From: Desertibaculum subflavum
Lineage (GTDB): Bacteria; Pseudomonadota; Alphaproteobacteria; Ferrovibrionales; Ferrovibrionaceae
Assembly: GCA_003576705.1 (NCBI GenBank)
Contig: QOZS01000025.1
Span: 1-64,000, forward strand
Direction of reading: 5' to 3'
DNA length: 64,000 nt
The notes beneath the pieces are model-generated. The model saw nothing but the letters and a program-made list of their open reading frames with translations. It was not told the origin of the DNA and did no database searches. The position numbers and the translations under genes were made by a program. This document shows, piece by piece, positions 8,891-17,780 of this stretch. Each line of letters starts with the position of its first letter. The stretch's first letter is position 1.

Positions 8891-10279
8891 GTGATTTCCG
8901 CCCGCCACGTCAGCCCGCGGCAGATCGCGGCCGGCCTCGCGCTGATCGCCGGCATCCTGCTGTTCATCTTCCCGCCCTCGGGCCTCGAGCCGCGGGCGGC
9001 GAAGGCGGCGGCGCTGGCGGTGATCGCGGTCGGCTTCTGGGCGACGGCGGCGCTGCCGGAGCATGTCACCGCGGTCGGCTTCTTCACGCTCTGCATGCTG
9101 TTCGGCGTGGCGCCGGCGAACGTGGTGTTCGGCGGCTTCGAATCGACGGCTTTGTGGCTCGTCTTCGGCGGCCTCGTCATCGGCATGGCGATGCGCCATA
9201 CCGGCCTCGGCGAGCGGGTGGCGGGCGGGCTGGTGCGCTACTGCGCCTCCGGTTACGGCGCCGCCATCGGCGGGCTGCTGGTCATCAGCCTCGTGCTCGG
9301 ATTCCTGATGCCGTCCTCGCTCGGCCGCGTGACGCTCTTGATGCCGATCGCCGTGGCGCTGGCCGGCCGGCTCGACTTCGAGAGCGGCTCGAACGGCCGC
9401 ATCGGCATGGTGCTGGCGGTCAATTTCGGCGTGCACGTGCCGACCTTCACCATCCTGCCGGCCAACATCCCGAACATGGTGCTGGTCGGCGCCATGGAGA
9501 AGCACTACGGCCTGACGCCGCTCTACGGCGAGTACCTGCTGCTGCACTTCCCGGTGCTCGGCCTGCTGAAGACCGCGATGATCTTCGGCCTGATCCTGTG
9601 GCTGTTCCCCGATCGCGTGAAAGCCGGCCCGCACGCCGAAGCCAGGACCGCGGGCAAGCTGACGGCCGACCAGCGCAACCTCGCCCTCGTGCTGACGCTG
9701 TCGCTCGCCTTCTGGGTCACCGATTTCCTGCACCACATCTCGCCGGCCTGGATCAGCCTCGCCGCCGGCCTGTTCTGCCTGATCCCGGCGACTCGGATGC
9801 TGCCGCCCAACGGCTTCAACGCCATCGGCTTCAGCGGGCTGTTCTTCGTCGCCGGCATCATGGGGCTCGGCGCCATGGTCGCCGATACCGGGCTCGGCGA
9901 CGCATTGATCGGCGCGCTGCTGAAGGTGCTGCCGCTGGCGCCGGACCAGCCAGCCGGCAATTTCGCCGTGCTCGGCTTCGTCGCCACCATCCTCAACCCA
10001 ATCACCACCTTGCCCGGCGTGCCGGCGGTGCTGACGCCGCTCGCCCAGCAGATGGCGGATGCCACCGGCCTGCCGCTGAAGACGGTGCTGATGACCCAGG
10101 TGCTCGGCTTCTCCACCATCCTGCTGCCCTATGTCTCGGCGCCGCTGGTGGTCGGCATGCAGCTCGGCGGCGAGCCGCTGCGCCACGCGACCCGGCTCTG
10201 CCTCTGGCTGACCGTGCCGAGCATTCTCATTCTCTGGCCGATCGATTATCTCTGGTGGCACCTGCTCGGTTGGATCTGA
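8891..10279 (+). CDS. SLC13/DASS-family anion (dicarboxylate) transporter
   Basis: 462 residues with about twelve hydrophobic segments. Seen: the family's ALPEHVTAVGFF region, the paired LVLGFLMPSSLGRVTLLMPI and ILNPITTLPGVPAVLTPL stretches that resemble the re-entrant SNT-type motifs of the DASS family, and a final IDYLWWHLLG. Likely a sodium-coupled or exchange carrier for di- or tricarboxylates or sulfate. The GTG at 8891 is the first start after the repeat element; earlier in-frame codons run through the repeat. Its stop overlaps the start of the next gene (TGATG). Confidence 0.8.
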   Translation: MISARHVSPRQIAAGLALIAGILLFIFPPSGLEPRAAKAAALAVIAVGFWATAALPEHVTAVGFFTLCMLFGVAPANVVFGGFESTALWLVFGGLVIGMAMRHTGLGERVAGGLVRYCASGYGAAIGGLLVISLVLGFLMPSSLGRVTLLMPIAVALAGRLDFESGSNGRIGMVLAVNFGVHVPTFTILPANIPNMVLVGAMEKHYGLTPLYGEYLLLHFPVLGLLKTAMIFGLILWLFPDRVKAGPHAEARTAGKLTADQRNLALVLTLSLAFWVTDFLHHISPAWISLAAGLFCLIPATRMLPPNGFNAIGFSGLFFVAGIMGLGAMVADTGLGDALIGALLKVLPLAPDQPAGNFAVLGFVATILNPITTLPGVPAVLTPLAQQMADATGLPLKTVLMTQVLGFSTILLPYVSAPLVVGMQLGGEPLRHATRLCLWLTVPSILILWPIDYLWWHLLGWI

Positions 10280-10701
10280 TGGCGCTGCATCTCCTGAAAG
10301 TCTGTGTCGGCATCGACAACATCGATCACCTGGCGCGGGTGCAGAAGCAGCGCCGCGGCCGGCGAAAGGCGCATTGGCACCACACCCGCATGATGCCACA
10401 GCGGGCTGACGATATTCTCGATGGCGGCTCGATCTACTGGATCATCAAGGGCTTCGTCCGGTTGCGGCAACGCATCGTCGACATCGACCAGATGCATCTG
10501 GAGGAGGAGGGGCGCTATTGCCGCCTGTCGCTCGACCCCGTGCTGGTGCCTACCGAGCCGCAGGCGCGCCGGCCGCATCAGGGCTGGCGCTATCTGGAGC
10601 CGGCCGACGCCCCGGCCGATCTCAAGGCCGGCAGGCGCGGCAAGGGCCAGGCCCTGCCGGCCCAGCTGATCGCCGAGCTGAAGGAGTTGGGCCTGCTGTG
10701 A
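10279..10701 (+). CDS. DUF1489 family protein
   Basis: 140-residue cytoplasmic protein that looks like DUF1489, a family confined largely to Alphaproteobacteria with no established function. Seen: MALHLLKVCVGIDNIDHLA, a basic HWHHTRMMPQRADDILDGGS stretch, and YWIIKGFVRLRQRI. Its ATG overlaps the stop of the transporter gene, so it is translationally coupled to it. A perfect 14-base palindrome, GACCGGCGCCGGTC, lies just after the stop (10710-10723) and may act in termination. Confidence 0.75.
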   Translation: MALHLLKVCVGIDNIDHLARVQKQRRGRRKAHWHHTRMMPQRADDILDGGSIYWIIKGFVRLRQRIVDIDQMHLEEEGRYCRLSLDPVLVPTEPQARRPHQGWRYLEPADAPADLKAGRRGKGQALPAQLIAELKELGLL

Positions 10702-10801
10702 GGGAAGGGGACCGGCGCCGGTCACCTCGAATTTACGCCGCATCGGCACCATATTCCTCCCGTAGTGGTGCATTGGGAGGGGCGGTGCCCCAGAACCGGC
10801 C

Positions 10802-11161
10802 ATGACACGGATCCGATCGCTCGCGCTGCCGCTGTTCGCCCTGTCGCTGCTTCTGAGCGCCTGCTCGGCCTATGAATGGTACCAGCCAGGCGTCGGGCCG
10901 GAACAGGTGAGAGTCGACCGCAGCGATTGCGCCCGCGCCGCCGACCGGGAGGCCTTCTTCGCCTTCGGGCCGCCGTTCTTCGCCAGCCCGGCCTGGTATG
11001 TCGGCCCCTATTGCGGCTGGAGCTGCGCCCATAGCCGCTACCAGAACGACCAGTTCTTCTACCGCTTCCAGCGCGACAGCGAGGTCCGCCGCCTGACCGA
11101 TTTCTGCATGCGCTCGAAGGGCTACGTATTGCGCGAAGTCCCGCAAAGCACGCCGCCGTAG
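10802..11161 (+). CDS. Small predicted lipoprotein
   Basis: 119 residues. The N-terminus has two basic residues, a hydrophobic core and the lipobox LLSAC (Cys near residue 21), so it is probably lipidated and anchored in the envelope. The mature part is rich in aromatic residues and has several Cys. Family unknown to me. It converges with the hydrolase-like gene downstream, with only 14 bases between the stops. Confidence 0.65.
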   Translation: MTRIRSLALPLFALSLLLSACSAYEWYQPGVGPEQVRVDRSDCARAADREAFFAFGPPFFASPAWYVGPYCGWSCAHSRYQNDQFFYRFQRDSEVRRLTDFCMRSKGYVLREVPQSTPP

Positions 11162-11175
11162 GCGCGCGCTCCCTG

Positions 11176-12495
11176 TCAATCGTTCACCTCGGCGATCACC
11201 ACATGGCCGGTGGCGACCGGCCAGTTGCGCACGGTCAGACGCTCCTCGTTGACCACCGCGCGCACCGGGCGCAGCGGGCCAGGCGGCAGGCGAAGCGTCG
11301 CCGTGTTGACGCTCGGCACCCCCGGCGGCACGCCGGGCGGCACGATGCCGTCGAGCAGGAAGATGTCACGGCCATGGCCGAAATAGCCGCGCGGGCGGCT
11401 CAGGATCACCACGCTGCCGGCGCCCTGGTCGGCCTCGGTGATGCGGCCCGGCCGGAGGTGCACCACCGCCGAGGAGCGCGGGAAGGGCGAGCGGTAGATA
11501 TGCGTGACCGGATAGCCGGGCACCGCGAGGACGAATTCGTAATAGGCATTGGGCGAGGCGTGGAATGGGCCCCAGCGGCCGTCCGGGCCGGTGGTGCGGC
11601 GATAGCGCGCCTGGCCCATGCGCTCGCCGGTCGCCGGCGACACTTCGAAGATCTCGAGCTCGGCCTTGCCGACCGGGCTGTTGGTCGGCACGCCGTCGGC
11701 AAAGCCGCTGACCACGCCGTCCAGCACCGGCCGGCGCATCGGCACGATCTCCAGGCGCGGTTCCTTGCCGGTCAGGAAACGGTACATCTCGCGGAAGGCC
11801 TGCGGATGGAAGGCGAGCTCGCGGTGGTCGAGCCTGGGCAGCACCACGTTGGTCGCGCCGGCCAGCGCCGGCCCGTCGAAACCGACATTGGTGGGGATGC
11901 CGGGCAGGCCGAGATAGCGCCCATCAGGCTGGGCGAACTTGTCGTTGGAATCGCTCCGCAAGGTGAGATAGCGGACGCCCGGCACGGTTTCGCTTGCGGA
12001 CCCGTTCAGGCGCCGGAGCAGCGGCCCATTGGCGTTGTACTCGCTGCCGACCAGGGTTGTGGTGGAGGCGATCACGCCGTGATTGGGCGCCGCAGCCAGA
12101 ATGGCATGGCTGACCTTGGCCGGCCCGACGCTCTGCAGATAGTTGCGGATCGCAAGCCCGCCGCGGGCGGCACCGACGAGGGCCAGCTTCGAGGCCCGGT
12201 TCACCTTCAGCACCTCGTCGATACGCGCCGTCAGCTCGGCCAGCTGGTCGGCGGCGGATGAGCGGAACGGCTGTGGCTTGCCGTCGTCGCTGCGGGCGGT
12301 CGGATTGCGGAAGTCGATGGTGTGCAGGCGGGCGCGCGGATAACCGTTCGACTCGAAGCGCCACAGCATCGTCATCCAAAGCGCCGCACAATCGCCATTG
12401 CCATGGACGAACAGAACCGGCGGCTGCTGCGCCCGCACTGCCTGAAAAGGCAGCAAAACAACGAATATTAAGATCGCCAGCGCAATCCGTGGCAT
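11176..12495 (-). CDS. Secreted alpha/beta-hydrolase-fold protein lacking the nucleophile serine
   Basis: 439 residues with a signal peptide (MPRIALAILIFVVLLPFQ, cleavage after AVRA). The first domain resembles extracellular lipases/esterases: PVLFVHGNGDCAALW oxyanion region and a helix with ARGGLAIRNYL. At the nucleophile elbow the sequence is G-A-A-R-G (residues 108-112), so the expected Ser is Ala110 and normal hydrolysis seems impossible. A C-terminal part after residue about 290 looks like beta-rich surface domains. The start at 12495 gives the best signal peptide; an ATG 45 bases upstream is the alternative. Confidence 0.6.
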   Translation of the reverse strand: MPRIALAILIFVVLLPFQAVRAQQPPVLFVHGNGDCAALWMTMLWRFESNGYPRARLHTIDFRNPTARSDDGKPQPFRSSAADQLAELTARIDEVLKVNRASKLALVGAARGGLAIRNYLQSVGPAKVSHAILAAAPNHGVIASTTTLVGSEYNANGPLLRRLNGSASETVPGVRYLTLRSDSNDKFAQPDGRYLGLPGIPTNVGFDGPALAGATNVVLPRLDHRELAFHPQAFREMYRFLTGKEPRLEIVPMRRPVLDGVVSGFADGVPTNSPVGKAELEIFEVSPATGERMGQARYRRTTGPDGRWGPFHASPNAYYEFVLAVPGYPVTHIYRSPFPRSSAVVHLRPGRITEADQGAGSVVILSRPRGYFGHGRDIFLLDGIVPPGVPPGVPSVNTATLRLPPGPLRPVRAVVNEERLTVRNWPVATGHVVIAEVND

Positions 12496-12796
12496 TTTCA
12501 GTTGATTTCCCGCCAAGACCGTATCGATATCATAGCGCATCGACATTGGTGCCGGCTTGTGCCGATGCGGTAACTTTCCAGCAATGACGAGGCAGTACGC
12601 ATCGTCCGGCAGATTCCATGCGGGCGCTCGATGAGTCGGGTCGATTGCCGGCGCCCACATGGCGGAGTTCGGGTTCGATCGGCGATCGGGGGTGGGTGCC
12701 GGTCCGGTTCGCCTTGGGGGGCGGCAGGGCTTCGCGTGGTTCCTCCTTCCGGTGCCGCATATGCAATTGCATCGCGGTTTCGTCCAGGAGGCAACC
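12496..12796. promoter_or_regulatory. Divergent intergenic region with palindrome ATGCAATTGCAT
   Basis: About 300 bases between the divergent esterase-like gene and bdh, with no convincing gene. A perfect 12-base palindrome, ATGCAATTGCAT, sits at 12761-12772, about 25 bases before the bdh ATG, followed by AGGAGG at 12786-12791. TGCA-rich palindromes are recognised by PHB-responsive PhaR regulators in some alphaproteobacteria (family knowledge). Assigning this site to PhaR is a guess from the 3-hydroxybutyrate gene downstream. Confidence 0.4.
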
Positions 12797-13582
12797 ATGC
12801 AGCTTGAAGGAAAGACGGCTTTCGTTACCGGGTCGACCAGCGGGATCGGTCTCGGCATCGCCACGGCGCTGGCGAAGCAGGGCTGCGCTGTCGCGCTCAA
12901 CGCCCGCAAGGCGACCAAGGAGACCGACGAGCTCGCCGCCAAGCTCTCGCGCGAGACCAACGCCAAGGTCATCTACGTGCCGGCCGATATGAGCGTGGCG
13001 GGCGAGATCCATGCCGCGGTCGCCGAATGCGAGAAGCAGTTCGGCAAGCTCGACATCGTGGTCAACAATGCCGGCATCCAGCACGTGGAGCCGATCCACA
13101 CCTTCCCGAACGAGATGTGGGAGCTGGTGCTGTCGACCAACCTGACGGCGGCCTTCCACACCACCAAGGCCGCGCTGCCGGGCATGAAGGCGCGCAAGTG
13201 GGGCCGCATCATCAACATCGCCTCCGCCCACGGCCTGGTCGCCTCGCCGTTCAAGTCCGCCTATGTGGCGGCCAAGCACGGCATGGTCGGCCTCACCAAG
13301 TGCACCGCGCTGGAGATCGCCGAGGAAGGCATCACCTGCAACGCGATCTGCCCGGGCTATGTATGGACGCCGCTGGTCGAGAAGCAGATCCCCGACCAGA
13401 TGAAGGCGCACAGCATGTCCAAGGAGGACGTGATCAAGAAGGTGATGCTGTACAACCAGCCCACCAAGAAGTTCGCGACCGTCGAGGAGATGGGCGGACT
13501 CGCCGTCTTCCTGTCGAGCGACCTCGCGGCCTCGATCACCGGCACGGCCATCCCGGTCGATGGCGGCTGGGTCGCGCACTGA
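12797..13582 (+). CDS. bdhA: 3-hydroxybutyrate dehydrogenase
   Basis: 261-residue SDR enzyme that interconverts 3-hydroxybutyrate and acetoacetate with NAD, linking PHB and ketone metabolism. Seen: TGSTSGIGLGIA cofactor loop, NNAGIQHVEPI, NIASAHGLVASPFKSAYVAAKHG with Ser, Tyr and Lys, and ICPGYVWTPLVEKQIPDQ, all characteristic of BDH. AGGAGG lies five bases before the ATG. It is followed by a patatin and an acetoacetate decarboxylase, a grouping consistent with PHB and acetoacetate turnover. Confidence 0.92.
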   Translation: MQLEGKTAFVTGSTSGIGLGIATALAKQGCAVALNARKATKETDELAAKLSRETNAKVIYVPADMSVAGEIHAAVAECEKQFGKLDIVVNNAGIQHVEPIHTFPNEMWELVLSTNLTAAFHTTKAALPGMKARKWGRIINIASAHGLVASPFKSAYVAAKHGMVGLTKCTALEIAEEGITCNAICPGYVWTPLVEKQIPDQMKAHSMSKEDVIKKVMLYNQPTKKFATVEEMGGLAVFLSSDLAASITGTAIPVDGGWVAH

Positions 13583-13628
13583 GACGACGCCGGCACCGAA
13601 ACAAGTCCAGCCCCAGACGAGGCGATCC

Positions 13629-14711
13629 ATGGCGCGCAAACCCTCCGGCCCCGGCGGAGGCATTGCTGCCTCCGCCGGCAAGAGCGCCGGCAAAGATTCG
13701 GGCAGGAAGAGAATCAACCTCGCGCTGCAGGGCGGCGGGTCCCATGGCGCCTTTGCCTGGGGTGTGATCGATCGCCTGCTGGAGGACGACCGGATCGACG
13801 TGGAGGGCATCGTCGGCACCTCGGCCGGCGCGATGAATGCCACGGTGACGGCGTATGGCCTCGCCGTCGGCGGCCCGGAAGGCGCCCGCAAGGCGCTGGC
13901 CACGTTCTGGACCAAGATCTCGGAGGCGGCACGGATGAGCCCGCTGCAGCCGTCGATCTGGGACAAGATGCTGAAGCCCGGCAGTCTCGACAATTCGCCG
14001 GGCTACATCTTCCTGGACGCGGTCTCCCGCATGTTCTCGCCGTACCAGCTCAATCCGACCAATTTCAATCCGCTGAAGGACACGCTCGCCTCGGTTATCG
14101 ACTTCGAAGCCCTGCACCGCGAGCGCAAGGTGAAGCTGTTCCTCTGCGCTTCCAATGTCCTGACCGGCAAGATCCGGGTGTTCGACAACGAGGATGTCTG
14201 CGTTGAGGCGGTGCTGGCCTCGGCCTGCCTGCCCTTCATGTTCCAGGCGGTCGAGGTCGACGGCGAGTACTTCTGGGATGGCGGCTATATGGGCAACCCG
14301 CCGCTCTATCCGCTCATCTATCACTGCGACAGCCGCGACGTTCTCATCATCCAGCTCAATCCGATCAAGATTCCCGAGCTGCCGCGGACGGCGCAGGCGA
14401 TCCTCGACCGCATCAATACGCTGTCGTTCAATTCCAGCCTGATGCGCGAGATGCGCGCCATCCATTTCGTCACCAAGCTGGTGGACAGCGGCTTCACCGA
14501 TGGCGGCCGGCTGAAGCGCATGCTGATCCACACCGTCGATGCCGAGGACGTGCTGTCCCGGCTCGGCGCTTCGTCCAAGCTCAATGCCGATTGGGAATTT
14601 CTCACCCGGCTGCGCGATCTCGGCCGCGAGCGCGCCGAGATCTTCCTGAACGACCACTTCGACAAGATCGGGCACGAGAGCTCGACCACGTTCGAAGAAA
14701 AATTCCTCTGA
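13629..14711 (+). CDS. Patatin-like phospholipase/acyl hydrolase
   Basis: 360 residues. After a low-complexity Gly/Ser/Lys head of about 28 residues come the patatin motifs: oxyanion loop [14 protein letters not shown], nucleophile GTSAG (Ser65) and the catalytic DGG in [12 protein letters not shown]. The family hydrolyses acyl esters. Lying between bdh and acetoacetate decarboxylase, it may act on PHB granules or membrane lipid, as patatins encoded beside PHB genes have been proposed to do; this is inference. The ATG at 13629 follows the bdh stop by 46 bases. Confidence 0.85.
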   Translation: MARKPSGPGGGIAASAGKSAGKDSGRKRINLALQGGGSHGAFAWGVIDRLLEDDRIDVEGIVGTSAGAMNATVTAYGLAVGGPEGARKALATFWTKISEAARMSPLQPSIWDKMLKPGSLDNSPGYIFLDAVSRMFSPYQLNPTNFNPLKDTLASVIDFEALHRERKVKLFLCASNVLTGKIRVFDNEDVCVEAVLASACLPFMFQAVEVDGEYFWDGGYMGNPPLYPLIYHCDSRDVLIIQLNPIKIPELPRTAQAILDRINTLSFNSSLMREMRAIHFVTKLVDSGFTDGGRLKRMLIHTVDAEDVLSRLGASSKLNADWEFLTRLRDLGRERAEIFLNDHFDKIGHESSTTFEEKFL

Positions 14712-14737
14712 GACGGACCTAAGCAAAGGGGTCAATC

Positions 14738-15484
14738 ATGAAGCGCGAAGAAATCCTGAAACTGCCCTCGATGCCGGCGGCCAGCCCGAGCTTCCCGATG
14801 GGGCCGTACCGCTTCGTCAACCGCGAATACATGATCATCATCTACGAGAGCGACGCCGAGGCGATCCGCGCCGCGGTGCCCGAGCCGCTGGTGCCGGATC
14901 CGTCCAACCAGGTGTTCTACGAGTGGATCAAGATGCCGGATTCCTCCGGCTTCGGCGACTACACGGAATCGGGCGTGGTCATCCCCTGCACCTTCAAGGG
15001 CGAGGCTTGCAACTTCGTCGCGCAGATGTATCTCGACTGCGATCCGCCGATCGCCGCGGGCCGCGAGATCTGGGGCTTCCCCAAGAAGTACGCGCAGCCG
15101 AAGATGGAAGTCGCGCACGACACGCTGACCGGCACCTTGCACTATTCCGGCCAGATGGTCGCCATGGGCACCATGGGCTACAAGTTCGAGAGCCTGGCGC
15201 GCGACCCGAAGAAGACCATGGCCTCGCTGCAGAAGATGCAGGTCAACCTGAAGCTGATTCCGGACGTGGACGGCAAGCCGGCGATCGCCCAGCTGGTCGC
15301 CTACAACCTGGTCGACATCACGGTGAAGGGCTCCTGGGTCGGCCCGGCCCGGCTGCACCTGATCCCGCATGTCAACGCGCCGGTGGCCGACCTGCCGATC
15401 CGGAAGATCGTCGGTGGCCGGCATTTCGTGGCCGACCTGACCTTGCCGTTCGGCCGCGTCGTGCACGATTACCTGAAGGGCTGA
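14738..15484 (+). CDS. adc: Acetoacetate decarboxylase
   Basis: 248-residue acetoacetate decarboxylase family protein. The Schiff-base region [16 protein letters not shown] is intact, with the adjacent Lys pair at residues 116-117 matching the catalytic pair of the clostridial enzyme, and Arg/Glu nearby. It would convert acetoacetate to acetone and CO2. Third gene of the bdh-patatin-adc run, 26 bases after the patatin gene, preceded by AAAGGGG. Members of this family can also act on other beta-keto acids. Confidence 0.9.
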   Translation: MKREEILKLPSMPAASPSFPMGPYRFVNREYMIIIYESDAEAIRAAVPEPLVPDPSNQVFYEWIKMPDSSGFGDYTESGVVIPCTFKGEACNFVAQMYLDCDPPIAAGREIWGFPKKYAQPKMEVAHDTLTGTLHYSGQMVAMGTMGYKFESLARDPKKTMASLQKMQVNLKLIPDVDGKPAIAQLVAYNLVDITVKGSWVGPARLHLIPHVNAPVADLPIRKIVGGRHFVADLTLPFGRVVHDYLKG

Positions 15485-15574
15485 CCGGCCGCCGGGAGCC
15501 GGGAGCCGCCGCAGCCCATATTTGTGCCCCGGCCCCTGGAAGCGGCGCCGGCCGGGGCGCATATACTAGGGATC

Positions 15575-16279
15575 ATGGCGACCAAGCTCCCGGACCAAAG
15601 AGGCGCCGGCGACGTCCAGGCCTTCCTGCAGCGCATGGCGGCGACCCCCAAAGCCGTGCGCAGCGGGCGTGGCCGGCTTCTGTTCGCCATGGACGCAACC
15701 GCAAGCCGCCGGCCGACCTGGGACCGCGCCGCTCAGATCCAGACCGAGATGTTCACCGAGGCGGCGCTGCACGGCTCGCTCGAGATCCAGCTCTGCTTCT
15801 TCCGCGGCTTCGGCGAATGCCGTGCCTCGTCCTGGATAGCCGAGCCCGGCGTGCTGGCGCAGCGCATGGCCTCGGTGCAATGCGTCGCCGGCCATACCCA
15901 GATCGCCAAGGTGCTGAGCCACGCGATCGACGAAACCAAGGCGCAGAAGATCGACGCCATGGCCTATGTCGGCGATTGCTGCGAGGAGGATGTCGACCGG
16001 CTGGGTGCGCTGGCGGGCGAGCTCGGCCTGCTCGGCGTGCCGGTCTTCCTGTTCCAGGAAGGCCACGACCCCGCGGCACGCTTCGCCTACGGCCAGATCG
16101 CGAAGCTTACGCGCGGCGCCCATCTCGCCTTCGACGCGGCGAGCCCGCAGGCGCTGCGCGACCTGTTGAAGGCGGTGGCGGCCTTCGCCGCGGGGGGCCG
16201 GCCGGCACTGCAGGATTTCGCCCGCCGCGCCGGCGGCGACGTGCCGCTGCTCGCCCGCCAGATCGGCCCCGGTACATGA
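15575..16279 (+). CDS. VWA-like protein of unknown function
   Basis: 234 residues. The strand-loop [16 protein letters not shown] looks like a von Willebrand A domain with a DxTxS MIDAS-type metal motif, followed by alternating strands and helices ([40 protein letters not shown]). No membrane anchor is seen. Its last four bases overlap the start of a J-domain gene (ATGA), so the two products probably work together. Function unknown; the ATG at 15575 was preferred to one 51 bases upstream. Confidence 0.65.
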   Translation: MATKLPDQRGAGDVQAFLQRMAATPKAVRSGRGRLLFAMDATASRRPTWDRAAQIQTEMFTEAALHGSLEIQLCFFRGFGECRASSWIAEPGVLAQRMASVQCVAGHTQIAKVLSHAIDETKAQKIDAMAYVGDCCEEDVDRLGALAGELGLLGVPVFLFQEGHDPAARFAYGQIAKLTRGAHLAFDAASPQALRDLLKAVAAFAAGGRPALQDFARRAGGDVPLLARQIGPGT

Positions 16280-16998
16280 ACGTCCTGATCGCGCTCGGCC
16301 TGCTGGCGGCGATCGGTCTGCTCGCCTGGCTTTTCCTGCGCGTGCCGCCCGCGATGCAGGCCAAGCTGCTCCGCCGCGCGCTCTATTTGCTGGTGGGGAT
16401 CGGCGTGGTGGCACTGGTGATCCGCGGCCGTATCGATCTCGCCTTCCTGTTCGGCGTGCTGCTGCCGCTGATCAGCCGGTTCCGCGCCGTGCCGGGCTTC
16501 GGCCATGTCGGCGGCGGTACCGCCGGGCCGGGCACCGGCGGTACCGCCGGCGGCGCTTCCGAAGTGACGACGGCCTGGCTTCGCATGCGGCTCGACCATG
16601 GCTCCGGCGCGGTCGACGGCGAGGTGCTGCAAGGCATCCGGAGCGGCCGGCGGCTCTCCGCCCTGACCCTCGACGAGCTGCTGGCGCTGCGCCGCGAATG
16701 CGCCCACGACAGCCAGTCGGTCGGCCTGATCGACGCCTTCCTCGACCGCACCCACGGGCCGGATTGGCGCGCTGGCGAAGCGGGAGCGGCGTCCGCTGAA
16801 GCCCCGCTGGCGGCAGACGGCAAGATGACGGCCGAGCGGGCCTCGGCCATCCTCGGGGTGTCGCCGGATGCGAGCCCCGAGCAGATTCGCGAGGCCCACC
16901 ACAAGCTGATGAAGAAGGTCCATCCGGACCAGGGCGGCAGCGACTATCTCGCCAGCGAGATCAATGCCGCCAAGGACTTTCTGCTGAAGGGCCGCTAG
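16276..16998 (+). CDS. Membrane-anchored J-domain (DnaJ-like) protein
   Basis: 240 residues. Two or three N-terminal transmembrane segments ([31 protein letters not shown]), a Gly-rich linker, a helical middle domain, and a C-terminal J domain from about residue 188 with the HPD motif ([10 protein letters not shown]). This arrangement resembles TIM14/Pam18- or DjlA-type J proteins that stimulate Hsp70 at a membrane. Translation is coupled to the VWA-like gene through an ATGA overlap. Confidence 0.8.
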   Translation: MNVLIALGLLAAIGLLAWLFLRVPPAMQAKLLRRALYLLVGIGVVALVIRGRIDLAFLFGVLLPLISRFRAVPGFGHVGGGTAGPGTGGTAGGASEVTTAWLRMRLDHGSGAVDGEVLQGIRSGRRLSALTLDELLALRRECAHDSQSVGLIDAFLDRTHGPDWRAGEAGAASAEAPLAADGKMTAERASAILGVSPDASPEQIREAHHKLMKKVHPDQGGSDYLASEINAAKDFLLKGR

Positions 16999-17005
16999 GC
17001 CCTTC
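16986..17005 (+). terminator. Possible terminator hairpin after the J-domain gene
   Basis: GAAGGGCC and GGCCCTTC form an eight-base perfect stem with a four-base loop that contains the stop codon of the J-domain gene. There is no run of T after it, so intrinsic termination is uncertain. A tRNA gene starts about 90 bases later. Confidence 0.35.
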
Positions 17006-17096
17006 GGCCGCTTGACAGGGTGGGGGGCGGCGGTCATTCTCCGCCGCCGTTCGCGCCCGGCCGCCGCGCCGCGACGCGGGCGCCCCAGTCGTGGAA

Positions 17097-17172
17097 GGGG
17101 CCGTAGCTCAGATGGGAGAGCGCCTCGTTCGCAATGAGGAGGTCAGGGGTTCGATTCCCCTCGGCTCCACCA
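17097..17172 (+). tRNA. tRNA-Ala (anticodon CGC)
   Basis: 76 bases fold as a full cloverleaf: acceptor GGGGCCG with CGGCTCC (one G-U), D arm GCTC/GAGC, anticodon stem CCTCG/TGAGG with loop TTCGCAA, T arm AGGGG/CCCCT with TTCGATT, discriminator A and an encoded CCA. The anticodon CGC reads GCG alanine codons, which are frequent in this GC-rich DNA. Confidence 0.95.
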
Positions 17173-17305
17173 CGCCCTTCCACGCCTGACTGCCGGGACT
17201 TTTCCGGTACCGCTCAAAGCCACGTTATCGCGCGCATGGCCGCTGTCCGCCGGCCGGTGCCGCCCTATCTCCCGATCGACCGCATCGACAGGGGAGATCC
17301 GCGAC

Positions 17306-17728
17306 GTGCCGTCCGCCATCACCGCATCGCCGGCCGAAGGCCCGTTCGCGCCGCAAGGCTCGGCGCTGGCCGCCATCGCCGAACTGCTGACCGTCTATTT
17401 CGACGGCCTGCATCACAGCGACACGAGCCGGTTGCGAGACGTGTTCCATCCGGACGCCCGCTATGTCTGCGCCACCGAGGGCGGCCCGCTCCATCTCGAC
17501 ATGGAGGCCTACTTCGCCATCGTCGACCAGCGCCCATCGCCGGCCAGCCGAGGCGAAGCACGATCGGACCGCATCCTCGGCGTGGAGCTGGCCGGCCCGG
17601 TCACCGCGCTGGCGCGCGTGCAGTGCTCGATCGGGCCGAAGCTGTTCACCGACTTTCTCAGCCTCATCCATGTCGACGGGCGCTGGCGGATCATCTGCAA
17701 GGTGTTCCACTTCGATCTTCGCGCCTGA
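17306..17728 (+). CDS. NTF2/SnoaL-fold protein (lumazine-binding-like family)
   Basis: 140 residues with GTG start and a good GGGGAG ribosome site. The pattern (helix AELLTVYFDGLHHSD, FHPDARYVC, MEAYFAIVDQRPSP, then strands ending GRWRIICKVFHFDLRA) matches the cone-shaped NTF2-like fold of the putative lumazine-binding family often annotated next to diverse enzymes. Function unknown; likely a small-molecule binding or isomerase protein in the cytoplasm. Confidence 0.7.
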   Translation: MPSAITASPAEGPFAPQGSALAAIAELLTVYFDGLHHSDTSRLRDVFHPDARYVCATEGGPLHLDMEAYFAIVDQRPSPASRGEARSDRILGVELAGPVTALARVQCSIGPKLFTDFLSLIHVDGRWRIICKVFHFDLRA

Positions 17729-17780
17729 GGCTTGCGCCGGCCGGTTTGTGTGGCGGCCAGGAAGGCGGTATCAGACCGGG

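Noticed and set aside
8597..10399. Long minus-strand frame opposite the SLC13 gene
   Set aside because: Low-complexity His/Arg/Gln-rich translation typical of antisense frames; the plus-strand transporter has clear membrane segments.
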